This document shows, piece after piece, positions 54,869 to 64,000 of a stretch of DNA of 64,000 bases. The stretch lies in NCBI RefSeq assembly GCF_000708205.1, contig NW_014575560.1, positions 498,501-562,500 on the forward strand, written 5' to 3'. A program made the translations under genes and the position numbers. Under the pieces are notes generated by a model. The model searched no databases, was not told where the DNA came from, and worked only from the letters and a program-made list of their open reading frames with translations. The stretch's first letter is position 1, and the number at the start of each line of letters is the position of its first letter. This stretch comes from Mixia osmundae IAM 14324 (Eukaryota; Basidiomycota; Mixiomycetes; Mixiales; Mixiaceae).

Positions 54869-55039
54869 CTTGTTGGCCAAGTCAAGCTCGTCGAGCCGTC
54901 CTCTCTTCGTCCCTGTCGGCCGTGTCGAGCTCGTCGAGCGCGTTCCTCGTCAGGCTCGTCACGACATCGCCAAGGGCAGGCAGGGCACCGACTGCATCAC
55001 AAGGTTCCACGCAGCAGAGACAGCAGCGACCTCGTCATC

Positions 55040-56167
55040 ATGTCCATGCTAGACAAGTTCAAGGTCGGGCTGAGCAAGGCAGGCCAGCAGGCACAGGCGT
55101 TTGGTCAAGACGTCGGACGTGCAGCTGCCGCGGGCAGTCAGGAGCTCAGGACGGGCTTCAAGCTCGAAGCAGAGTGCCAGAAGGCTGCCCGAACGCTGCA
55201 GTCCTTCCTAGGTCCGGCCGGTCGCTCGGTCCAGCCCAGAATGCGCTGACCCGTCTGTCTGCTGATAGCTGATCCTGCTCATCCCGAATCGGCGCTCAAC
55301 GCAATTCCCAAAGTTGTCCTGCAGCGTGCAAAGGGTTCGTCAGATAGACCCGCTGCCTTGTCGCTTCACTGATGACACGACCAAATGCAGGCTTGGCAGT
55401 GTTTACGGTCCTCAAGGCGGGCTTTGTCTGGTCAGGCACGTCCCACGCACACGTTCGTCCGCCGGTTGTTGCTTGACGTTCAGGCTATCCACAGGCAAGG
55501 CAGGCTCCGGTATCGTCGTTGCACGATTGCCAGACGGCAGCTGGTCTGCACCTTCCTGCATAGCAACAGGCGGCGTCGGCTTTGGTCTCCAGATCGGTGC
55601 TGACCTCAGCGAATTCGTCATCGTTCTCAATTCTGAAGATGCGGTACGCGCTTTCACCACACAAGGCAATCTCACTGTGGGCGGTTCAGTCGCTGCTAGC
55701 GCGGGCCCGATAGGCACCGGCGGTGCAGTTAACGCGAGTCTTATGCACCCTGCACCCATGTTTACGTATTCAAAGAACAAAGGTGCGTTGCGACGTCCAT
55801 AAGCATACGTAGGTAAGCTGACGGACAGTCATCGTCGCACAGGTCTCTTCGCTGGCGTGTCTCTCGAGGGCACTGCGCTTGTCGAACGGAAAGACGCCAA
55901 CGAGGCCTTCTATGGTCAGAAGATCCCCGTAGCCGACCTGCTCGGTGGCAAAGTACCGCCTCCAGAGGTCGCATCTGCGCTCTACGAGACCATCGTGCGT
56001 GCATCTCTGCCGTCAACATGTCGGTCGCTGACCCTCTGCTGCATCCTCAGGAGAACGCAGAAGCTATCGACGAGAGCGCCTTGCCTGAGCACAGCTATGT
56101 GCCTGCCCCGCCTCAGGAGACATCGGCAGGCTATTCCACTACTACCACCGCCGCACCAGCCGCCTGA
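55040..56167 (+). CDS. Ysc84/SH3YL1-type SYLF (lipid-binding) protein
   Basis: Six exons: 55040-55211, 55269-55334, 55391-55435, 55495-55782, 55843-55994, 56051-56167, giving 279 residues. The SYLF domain binds phosphoinositides and, in yeast Ysc84, actin at endocytic sites. Blocks: IPKVVLQRAKGLAVFTVLKAG, FVWSGKAGSGIVVARLPDGS, WSAPSCIATGGVGFGLQIGA, SVAASAGPIGTGGAVNAS, and KNKGLFAGVSLEGTALVERK with AFYGQKIPVADLLGG. There is no SH3 domain; the tail is a short Pro/Thr-rich stretch. The intron at 55436-55494 appears to be GC-AG (GCACGT donor); it is needed to join WSG to KAGSG. The likely partner network includes Sla1, encoded elsewhere in this window. Confidence 0.87.
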
Positions 56168-56197
56168 GTTTGTAATGCTATGTAGTCATGTGCATCT

Positions 56198-58012
56198 CTA
56201 CAACAGATCCAAGGCTTCGAGCGTGCGTGAGGTGTGCATGAACATTGTGTCTCGCTTGGGCGGCTCAGGGAAGCGAGCGATGTCCACAAACGCTTCAGAC
56301 TGTCCGGAAGACAAAGCGCTACATCTCTTGCGATTGCTCAGACTTTGACTGTCCGATGAACGTCGCTTCTCGTGTGGCAAGGGCGGCAGAGGTTTCGCCG
56401 GCACGGGAGGCGATGGCGAGTCAGGTACAAACGACTTGAAGACCGACAAATCCGGAGTGCCCCCAAAATCAATAAGGTCGACCGCAAGGCTGAGGAAACT
56501 CGGCGAGGGCGAAGGTGCTTCGTAGACCCGAATGTCTTGCGCAAACGAGACTGACTTGGGCGAAAGGAAATTCGAAATGTCGTTTTGCGCAAAGAACGCT
56601 GATCGGGGTGACAGCGATACGCGGCGAGGTCTTCGATATCGCTGTCGTTCCTGTGAGACTGACGCAAACGAAAATGCACCCCACGATGGCCCGAAATCTG
56701 CGGGTGTTTGCGCGTCAAGGTCGAGGAAGCTCGTGCTAGCATGGGAAGCATCGAGCGTAGCGTCGATATACGGAATGCAAGGCAGAGGCATAGAGTGAGG
56801 CTTCGCAACACTAAAGCTTTGCTCGTCTACGGGCGGCGCCCTCTTTCGAGCGTGACCTGACTGTGGCGCAGTCTCGGCAAGTGACATTGCTCTGTCATGG
56901 CTGTTTTGGGAATGCAAGCGCATCGGACTAGCGTCGTGGAATGTCGACGATCGCGCAGAAGATCGCTCGACTGCGCGGTGCTCAAGTGCAGGCTTGACCG
57001 AACATTCGAGCTGTTCGACTTCTGGCTGGTTCGTCTGCTCAGTCGCTTGCCGAGCGTGCAGATACGCTAGAGACGATACGCGATGGAGACCCTCGATCAG
57101 CTCGGCTCGACTAGGTCGTCGAGCATGTCGTGTGGAAGGCGAGGCTATCGAGGCTCCGTCATCCGCCGCTGTCGGCAAAGCTCTATGCAGCTCTGTCCTG
57201 TCGTCATCGGATGCGTAGTAAGTCGGGTGGATTCGATCCTGCATCTGCCGTTCGTAGCAATCGTCTAGGGATTGAGTTTGCTGACGGACGTGACGCGCTG
57301 GCTTTCGCTTCTTGAGCTTTGCAGGTCTGCGTGGGCTTTCGAGAGCCGCATGAGCAACACCTGTCCGATACGGATGAATAAGATGCGGTTGAAGGGCGCC
57401 TTGGTCATGGTCGACCACGAACGGTGGATCCTCGCTGGTGAGATCGAGGTGTGAAGATGCCGGACGTTCATCAGTCTTACCGACTTGGCGGACCATCAAC
57501 GGCGCTTCGAGTCCTGGGTTGACAAGCGCAGGCGGAGCGATGCGACCAGTGCGATGCGCAGAAAATCCAGCTGGGTGGAAGACATCTTGTGGCGTCGCGG
57601 GTCGAGGAAGCGGCTTCGGCCGAGCAGAGGCGAGTGAGCTCAGTCTGTCTGCTTGCGTGGCAAGGGGACTGTCGATGGACCAGGAAGTCGCCGATGAACT
57701 TCGAGAGTGAGATTGATCAAGGTGTGATGCGAACGATGAGCCGGTGTACGGTCTTCTGCCATAGGAACGATCCGTTCGAGCCGATGAGGGCGTGCGAGGT
57801 GTCAGCGCGTCGGTCTGGCGGTAAGCGAACGCCAAGTCTGAAGCTGCATCGAGTGAGATCAGCATTTGGTGACTGTGAGCTCTCGATACACACTTGGAGA
57901 TGTTGGTGGCGACCTGGAATATAACGCTTGCGCCTTTGTTCGCATCTTGAGAACGATGTCTGCGCTGAGGCGTAGGTGGTCCCGGGTCTGGCACATAACT
58001 GTCAATGAGCAC
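56198..58012 (-). CDS. Large disordered protein with proline-rich motifs
   Basis: An uninterrupted 604-codon frame on the minus strand, too long for chance at this composition. No known domain. Visible features: many Ser/Pro and basic stretches, an alpha-helical patch RAELIEGLHRVSSLAYLHAR at about 300-320, and SPRSAFFAQNDISNFLSPKS at about 480-500. There is also a proline-rich segment VPAKPLPPLPHEKR near 550 that could bind SH3 domains. The start is unsure: the region around residues 26-55 might include an intron. It lies tail to tail with the SYLF gene. Confidence 0.6.
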   Translation of the reverse strand: MLIDSYVPDPGPPTPQRRHRSQDANKGASVIFQVATNISKCVSRAHSHQMLISLDAASDLAFAYRQTDALTPRTPSSARTDRSYGRRPYTGSSFASHLDQSHSRSSSATSWSIDSPLATQADRLSSLASARPKPLPRPATPQDVFHPAGFSAHRTGRIAPPALVNPGLEAPLMVRQVGKTDERPASSHLDLTSEDPPFVVDHDQGALQPHLIHPYRTGVAHAALESPRRPAKLKKRKPARHVRQQTQSLDDCYERQMQDRIHPTYYASDDDRTELHRALPTAADDGASIASPSTRHARRPSRAELIEGLHRVSSLAYLHARQATEQTNQPEVEQLECSVKPALEHRAVERSSARSSTFHDASPMRLHSQNSHDRAMSLAETAPQSGHARKRAPPVDEQSFSVAKPHSMPLPCIPYIDATLDASHASTSFLDLDAQTPADFGPSWGAFSFASVSQERQRYRRPRRVSLSPRSAFFAQNDISNFLSPKSVSFAQDIRVYEAPSPSPSFLSLAVDLIDFGGTPDLSVFKSFVPDSPSPPVPAKPLPPLPHEKRRSSDSQSLSNRKRCSALSSGQSEAFVDIARFPEPPKRDTMFMHTSRTLEALDLL

Positions 58013-58230
58013 CGACAGGCGATGTATCTCGACTCACAGAGATTGCAGGCCGTGTGCACAGACCTCCGCAGCGACGGATAGTGGCAACAGCATGCTTTGC
58101 GCTTGTGAATCCAAAGGTTTCTTTGTGTCATCATCACGATCGTGTCCTGGTCTTCGTCTGCAAGAGGACAGCTCAGCGCTAGTGATGACATAAGGTTGCT
58201 CCGCACTCGGAGCTTTACGCACGAGATAGA

Positions 58231-58918
58231 ATGGCACACATCAGTCAAGTCCCTGACGTAGGCATCTATGCCGACATTCCATCAGCCTGCCGTACGCTGC
58301 TGTCTGCGAAAGCAAAGGCAGGCAAGACGTATGACGATCTGGCAAAGATCACGGGAGCAGACGAGGGTAAGCTGTCTGCTGGTAGGACTGCCAGCTCACT
58401 GATACGCTAGCAGTACTGCTGGCTGCCATCTTCTTCGGTCAGATGAAGGCATCGCCCGACGTGCTCAAGTCGATCTGCTCGACGCTCGATGTGCCACTTG
58501 AATCGATTGCTGCCGAGCTCGGAGAAGGCTTCGTGCCTATGCGGGGTACATGCAAGATGCCTCCGACCGATCCGACCATCTATCGTCTCTATGAAGGTGC
58601 GCCTACTTGTAATTTGCTCGGTGCGACGCTGATCCGATGTGAATTGTAGCTTTGACGGTCTACGGACATCCTCTGAAGCAGATTATCTACGAAAAGTTCG
58701 GGGATGGTGCGTCGAGAGTCTCAGCTGGCTTGTGTGGCTGATGCCAGCGCTGGCAGGTATCATGAGTGCGATCGCATTCAGATGCAAGGTCGAAAAGATC
58801 GAAGAGGAGAGCGGCACTCGCGTTCAGGTGAGATGTCCGGCCTCCTTTCGCGAGCGGGACTGACTTGCGCTTGCAGATCACCTTTAATGGCAAATGGCTG
58901 CCGTATGCTTGGAAATGA
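58231..58918 (+). CDS. Cyanase (cyanate hydratase)
   Basis: Five exons: 58231-58366, 58411-58596, 58650-58706, 58757-58827, 58877-58918, giving 163 residues (E. coli CynS has 156). It converts cyanate and bicarbonate to ammonia and CO2. The helical N-terminal part reads TYDDLAKITGADEVLLAAIF. The catalytic domain has MPPTDPTIYRLYEALTVYGH with the active-site Arg and Glu, then KQIIYEKFGDGIMSAIAF with the catalytic Ser, and the closing RVQITFNGKWLPYAWK. All five exon joints fall inside conserved text. The longest unspliced open piece is under 80 codons, so simple ORF calling would miss it. Confidence 0.93.
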
Positions 58919-58955
58919 AGTCCCGCCCAGTATGACATCATGAACAGAAAACGAG

Positions 58956-59657
58956 TCATATGCAGTCTGAACAACTCGTCTGATCGCGCGCGCGTTGGGC
59001 AAACAGAGGCGCAGCATCACCCATGAGCTCCGAGAGTTTGCGCTTCAGTCTGAGCCCATTGTGGGTCCGCGCAGTCTGTGTGGTCTGTACGGGCTGGCTT
59101 GCGACAGTTGTTTCGAATGAGGCAGGTATGAGCTCGATGGAAGGAGGTATCGATGTTGCCGATGGGACTGCTTCAATGCTGCTCGTTGACGATTCGGCAG
59201 GCTCACCCTCAAATCTATTACGATCGACCTCTACCTTCATGACGGGCATGTTCTGGCGGCGTCGCACGAGGAGAGCACCGATTTTGGGCTTGCAGCGTGG
59301 CGCGAGCTGTACGGGCTGCGACGCTGGCGAGGCTGGTTTGACCTGCATAGTCTCGAAGTCCAGCACAGGCTTGGCTCGTGCTGGCGAGTCTGCAGACTCG
59401 AGGTCGGGCACGAAGAGCGCAAACTGCTGGATGGCGCTCGTAACGGAGCGCGAAGAGCTGCTGCAGTCGATGGGACTTTTGGGTTGTCGCTGGCGGTTTT
59501 GCCAGACCTTCGGCTTGAGACGATGTCTACGACGGAGCAAGGCAGGCTTGCGAGCTGTCTTGCAGCGTCTGTGGATCTGAGAAGCTTCCGGTGTGCCCTC
59601 CCGAATAGACGAAGCTTGCGAAGGCAGGTAGAGAGAAGAGCCTGCTTGACTCGCCAT
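58956..59657 (-). CDS. Basic hypothetical protein
   Basis: A 233-codon open frame starting two bases after the predicted stop of the TTI2-like gene on the same strand. It is basic and low-complexity with no recognised domain. Parts that look selected are SAIQQFALFVPDLESADSPA, KPKIGALLVRRRQNMPVMKV and a C-terminal GLRLKRKLSELMGDAAPLF. It could be a separate gene, a second cistron, or the 3' part of the upstream gene if the splice pattern differs from mine. Expression as drawn is uncertain. Confidence 0.45.
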   Translation of the reverse strand: MASQAGSSLYLPSQASSIREGTPEASQIHRRCKTARKPALLRRRHRLKPKVWQNRQRQPKSPIDCSSSSRSVTSAIQQFALFVPDLESADSPARAKPVLDFETMQVKPASPASQPVQLAPRCKPKIGALLVRRRQNMPVMKVEVDRNRFEGEPAESSTSSIEAVPSATSIPPSIELIPASFETTVASQPVQTTQTARTHNGLRLKRKLSELMGDAAPLFAQRARDQTSCSDCI

Positions 59658-59659
59658 GC

Positions 59660-61434
59660 CTAGCTTGTCAGAAAAGGCAAGTCGCTCTGTAGACGCTCAA
59701 CGAAATCCTGGATTGCCAATGAGACACAAGTACGGCCTAGCTTGGCGTTCACTAACCTCGCAAAGCTTCGGGTGAGTCTTCTCAAGGTGCCGGTAGAGAC
59801 CAGTGTATAGATCAAGCTCGGCAGGATGGAGTCGTGCGCCTCTCACGAGCGAAGCAAAGATGGCTTCCGCGTAGACGTGGATCCTCGGACGAGCAATTCG
59901 CATCAGACGATCGACATTGACAGACGCCAATCTTCGTATTTCGCAAGATTTCGCGAGCGTCTCTTCGCCCTGCATAAGCTCGAGCAAATGAGGAATGATG
60001 CTCTGAGACGGTCCTCTTTGAGCATTGTGCAGCTTTGCTCAGACTCGTGCTAACCTTGAGAAATCGAACAATGAAGATCTCGAGCAGATCTATCAGCTCG
60101 AGCAAGAGGCGCAATGAAACGCAAGTGAGAGCAGGTCGATCGGAAGCGTAGGACCATATCTTGAAGACGCCTTCTTCGAGCAGCACAGCCAATCGATCGA
60201 CATATGCGATCGTGGTCGGTTCAATGACAGTCTTGATGAGCTGGATCTGAGTCACGCCTGTCGCCTCGACTGTGTTCGCATACTTGTCATCCGAGAGGTA
60301 GGTCAGCGAGGCAGCAAACGACTGCAGCGGCTTCAGCAGGTTGATTTGTTCATAGATCAGGCTTACTCGGAACATGAGCTCCGACAGTCCGGTGCGACGG
60401 AGCAAGCTAGCATCGGCGGTGGCAATGACCACCTGAGCGGCACGGAGGCCTCGCCACCTGAAGAGCGTCTGATGGTCGTCTAGAAGGAGCATCAGGGGCG
60501 GCACGAGCAAGTGCCATACAGTCTCTAGCGACTCTCTCTTATCTCGTGCGTCAGTCGTTTGGTCATCGCGCTGGAGATAGGACGTACGCCTAGTTGGCGA
60601 ACGCATGCCTGCAGGACAGACGAGCAGGCGGGGCAGTCTCGCCAGCCGTCACGCAAGTCTTGCGATTGTACGACGAGCTGGCTCAGATCGCCTCCACGGG
60701 GTCGCTCGAGCAAGCGACCCGAGTCCGGGTTGACGCTGGCGTGAAAGGAGCTCGAAAAGATGGGTCGCACGTCGTCTGTCAAGATGCGCTCGATGAAGCG
60801 GATCGTGTCATGCTGCTCCAGCATCGTCTGTCGGCATATCTCTGCGGGCACTGTGAGTCCACGTCGATACGTCAAAAGCTCATCCGCACTCGTCGCGATT
60901 TGACAGGCGACGGGCGTGACCCATGCTTCTGCAGAGTCACAATGCTGCGCTGCACACACAAAGGCCGCCTTTGCATCGAGAGCAGATACAAAGTGTTGCA
61001 AGGCGGCCAGCAGCGAGTCGTAAGCATGTCGGGTCAGGGTCAAATCGCGGATGTGCTCTGGTGCTTCATCAGCGCGTTTCCAGGCGGCAGTGGGCGTGGA
61101 AGCGCACCGGACGAGTCGTTGGGCTGGTCGAAGAGATCGGTGACCCTGAGTAATCGAGTGAGATGAGTCTGCAGTGCTTGGACTTCGTCTGCTGTCAATG
61201 AAGCAGCGTCGACCGCAACGACAGAGCTCTCTAATGCTGAAAGGTTCTGGGCCACAGACGACAATCAGACCAATTTGTATGAGAGCTGTGCGGATAGCTG
61301 ACGAGCTGAAGCGGAGTGGGGGCTGATAATAGGCAAATGAGTAGCTCCTCCTTTGCCATCCCTCGAGGGACGCAAGCAGTCGTCGCGCTATCGAGATTCT
61401 TCGGCTTTGGCTCCTCGCAGTCAGCTCTATCCAC
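59660..61434 (-). CDS. TTI2-like subunit of the Tel2-Tti1-Tti2 complex
   Basis: Exons, complement: 61434-61303, 61246-61108, 61057-60588, 60537-60055, 60002-59757, 59707-59660, giving 505 residues. The TTT complex helps fold and stabilise PIKK kinases (mTOR, ATM, ATR). The alpha-solenoid character is clear, and a conserved region ESLETVWHLLVPPLMLLLDD, WRGLRAAQVV, LLRRTGLSELMFRVSLIYEQ resembles fungal Tti2. The rest is divergent: LQTHLTRLLRVTDLFDQP early, LCEDFVERLQSDLPF at the end. The last intron (49 nt) and the 16-codon last exon are less sure than the others. Another HEAT-repeat protein cannot be ruled out. Confidence 0.65.
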
Positions 61435-61493
61435 GCCGACCCAACAGACTCTGACAGGCAGGCGGCAGGCGGATGAGGACTAGATGAACGAGC

Positions 61494-63237
61494 ATGACGC
61501 ACGCTAGGATGGCGAGCGATGAGTGGCCGCGACTGGGCACCGGCGTCAGTCAGGATGGCAGCCGGCATGGGAACGGTGGTCACGCTGTCCATCCGTCTGC
61601 AGCGAGCGGCTTGGCAGGATCGTCGAGGCACTTCGCTCAACAGTCAAGTACCCACTCCTCAAGCAAATCTGGGTCTGCGAGCGGTGCTCATGCGAAGAAA
61701 GCGAGCAAGAATGCAGATCTGACTCACGTCCCTTGCCGCTTCTACCGCGCGGGCGCTTGCTCTGCCGGCGACAAGTGCTCCTTCTCACATTCACTCGTGG
61801 AGAGCGGGACCAAGCCGATATGCCAGTACTATATCAAGGGCGATACGTGCAAATTTGGTCATAAAGTCAGCCTTGTTCCCAAGCCTTGGTGGGACGTGAT
61901 TGACCAGAAAGCGAGCACAGTGCGCAAATCTACACATCAAGCCAGGCGAACCGGTCACGATGGACAAGAAGAATAAGCAAGCCGCAAGACAGAGCAATGC
62001 ATTGACGAGCAGCACAGCGCCGGCGCAACAGCATCAGAACGGGACTGCAAACGGCAAGTCGAATGCAGCGAGGCGCAACACTGGTCCTGCGACGCTTGCG
62101 CTAGCAGATCCCCTCGCGATCCTATCGCCAGCCGGTCCATCCTACAGCAATGCGCATCGTCGCGATGGCAGCGGACTATCGATGCTGCTTGCAGGCGCGC
62201 CTAACAATCCGAATGACTACGCGCTCCCGTCAGGCACGCCTTCAGCTGCCCCTCAAGTCGATCAGAGATTACCCCACAACGATCTTAGGAGCATGAGTGT
62301 CCAGCCTGACCAGCTCAAGCTGCAACACGGTACTAGCGCACATCACAATGACGGATTGGCCAGCCCGCCTCCTCCCGTATTTGGCACATCGCCTTTTGCC
62401 CCGCCGGGACAGAGCTCGGTCTTCCTGAGCGCTTCCTTCGATAGCGATGATTCCAACAGATCACCACCGCCCGGCACGAGCGCGACGGTCTGGTCACCGC
62501 GACGACAAGCGCAAACCGTTGGCTGTGCGAGCAGAGAGGGTTCACCCATGCTACAGAGGGCAGTGATGCCCACAGCCATTCACGCAAGTACAGAGTCACC
62601 ACTGGCAGAGTTCCGGCCGGGTTCTATGCCACCGCCGTCAGCGGCACTTTCGAAATCCTGGGGTGAATCTGGTCCGCTCAGGCTGACGAGCGCCGTCCAA
62701 CGGTTAGCAGGCGCGGGCGAGTCTAGTTCGCTGGGCGCTTCATCCCCTCCCGGTACTTGGCCAAAGCGGATCGCCGCCTCAAATTCCGAAGGCATGATCA
62801 GTACTTCTCGCAGCCCTCCGCAAGAGCCTGCTCTGTACCTATCGCCGACCACGCGCGCTCATAGCAGATTGCTCCACCCGCCAGGAACGAGCTTGCCGCA
62901 AGGGTTGGCGGCAGGTCTGAGTAGGCTGCACTTTACACAAGCGATGCACACAGGTGATACACCTGTACCAAGTACCAATGGCTCACCGTCTGCTCAAGGA
63001 ACGATGAGTCCATCTTGGGGCTTCGCACCTTCATCCCCTGCTGGTCAGACGAACGTACATCTGCCGGGCAACGCGAATCTGACGCAGCGGCGCATCTCTG
63101 GCGGCGCGAGTGCATTCTCACCTCTGACGCAACTCATGAGTAGCTCGCCGCTGGTGCAGTCCGTAACACCTAGAGAGGGAGTGCAGGGCGAGATGGACGA
63201 GGCTCCGTTCGCGATGGACGAAGTAGGTAGTCCCTGA
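61494..63237 (+). CDS. Tandem CCCH zinc-finger protein, Lee1-like
   Basis: Two exons: 61494-61865 and 61921-63237, giving 562 residues. Two CCCH fingers lie near residues 80-130: CRFYRAGACSAGDKCSFSH (C-x7-C-x5-C-x3-H) and CQYYIKGDTCKFGHKCANLH (C-x8-C-x5-C-x3-H). The 55-nt intron falls within the second finger, between K and C, and splicing completes it. The remaining 430 residues are Ser/Pro-rich and disordered. Such fingers usually bind RNA; the nearest named relative by pattern is yeast Lee1. A later Met at 61509 is an alternative start. It diverges from the TTI2-like gene over about 60 bases. Confidence 0.82.
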
Positions 63238-63328
63238 TCTTGCAGCGCAGCTCGTTATACTAGATGTAATGGTAGGCTCCTCAAAACGTCCATTGTCCTG
63301 TTGTGATTCAATCTACACATTTGCATTT

Positions 63329-64000
63329 CTATAGCTTCATTGCTTTGGCGTAAAGTGTCTGATGACGCGGTCAGACTCAGCCTACGTAGGCGTAACGAGA
63401 AAGAGCTCACATCGACGACCTGGCCGACTTGCTTGAGCGTATCGAGTGCGACATCGTACGTCACATCGCTCTGAGGTTCGTCGAATACCTCCAGACAGCC
63501 TGACCCTTGATCAATGATTGCAAAGAGCTTCTTGTCGAGAATAAGTTGGCTGATTCTACAAGCGCGTCAAAGCTTCAGTAGAGCATATGCGACATGAAAT
63601 TTTGACTGACTTTGATTCGATTTCGCGAGTCGGCTGCTGCACCGATTGCGCGATATACTCCAATTCGATTTTGCTGTATGGCTCGACGACTTTGAGTAAA
63701 TTTTGTTCGAGCAGTGTGTCGTAGAGGGCCGCTAGATGGTTTTTGATAATTGCGTCTTGCGATAGCTCTGTCTATGTATGAGCTCAAGTCTGGTCATGGT
63801 CTCATCGAGCGCACCGCTTTTGTAAGTCTGGAGAACACGCTCAAATTCGGACAGACTTCGGTTTTCGTGAGCAATGGCGACCGCCTTCATTGCATCGACA
63901 TCTTTGCCGGCGTAGCGTTGCGCGAGCTTACTCTGGATGATACTCGTCACATCGGCGGGCTGTCAGTATGCAAACAGATCAGCTGGCGCGCACAGGGCAA
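63329..64000 (-). CDS. RPN6: Rpn6 (PSMD11), 26S proteasome lid subunit, 3' part
   Basis: The gene enters from beyond the right edge. Rpn6 clamps the proteasome lid to the base and core. Readable blocks: IIQSKLAQRYAGKDVDAMKA near 63940, ENRSLSEFERVLQTYKS, then the PCI domain (NHLAALYDTLLEQNLLKVVE and PYSKIELEYIAQSV), ISQLILDKKLFAIIDQGSGC and DVTYDVALDTLKQVGQVVD. A last intron (63410-63359, 52 nt) leads to TLYAKAMKL and the stop at 63329-63331. At least two more short introns lie near 63830-63785 and 63610-63555; their exact ends are approximate. Confidence 0.9.

Noticed and set aside
1-64000. tRNA genes, CRISPR arrays, prophage or transposon remnants
   Set aside because: I looked for T-loop-like GTTCGAATC blocks, regular spaced repeats, and transposase or reverse-transcriptase motifs and found none convincing. 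A dedicated tRNA scan and repeat search would settle it.

Overview
This window is nuclear DNA of a gene-dense fungus. About 86 introns could be placed, and nearly all are 40-60 nt long with a consensus of G(T/C)NNGY...AG. Intergenic gaps are short, genes sit on both strands, and the conserved proteins are clearly fungal (Sla1, Erg28, Rec8, Rad9, Egt1, Rpn6). Style and gene content suggest a compact basidiomycete, possibly Pucciniomycotina. That placement is inference and no marker here proves it. No tRNA, rRNA, CRISPR array, prophage or transposon was recognised.

Layout. 0-11 kb: tail of an unknown gene; an EBP-type sterol isomerase; a Pex30-like peroxin; a Yap-type bZIP factor; ERG28; a YIPF6-like Golgi protein; the endocytic scaffold SLA1. 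11-22 kb: a DUF427 protein; a heat-shock-factor-type regulator with its DNA-binding domain at the C-terminus; an AIG2-like/class V PLP enzyme fusion; REC8; an eIF4E-transporter-like protein. 22-28 kb: an accessory block of small spliced secreted proteins, including a three-copy tandem family. 28-30 kb: a signal-peptide-bearing seven-pass membrane protein. 30-36.6 kb: an ATP-dependent DNA ligase facing an Artemis/SNM1-type nuclease; a PRXL2-type thiol protein; an Mpv17/Sym1 protein whose start codon overlaps that of its divergent neighbour. 37-46 kb: EGT1; a RecQ helicase; a cystathionine gamma-synthase. 46-56 kb: MSH6; a p24 cargo receptor; RAD9; an SR-type cyclophilin; an MCTS1/Tma20 protein; an Ysc84-type SYLF protein. 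56-64 kb: a disordered protein; cyanase; a basic unknown; a TTI2-like protein; a CCCH zinc-finger protein; the 3' part of RPN6.

How the genes relate. Genome-maintenance genes are dense (REC8, ligase, Artemis-like, RecQ, MSH6, RAD9, TTI2-like). Two sterol genes lie within 5 kb. EGT1 and the AIG2-PLP fusion, whose C-terminal half resembles the Egt2/EgtE C-S lyase, suggest an ergothioneine theme. Cystathionine gamma-synthase and cyanase add sulfur and nitrogen metabolism.

The most unusual signals are the AIG2-PLP fusion, about eight probable GC-AG introns among the ~90 placed, several short introns that keep the reading frame open, the overlapping start codons at 35857-35860, and the tandem secreted-protein family. 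Exon boundaries were placed by hand from splice motifs plus reading-frame and family continuity. They are predictions, not transcript-supported.
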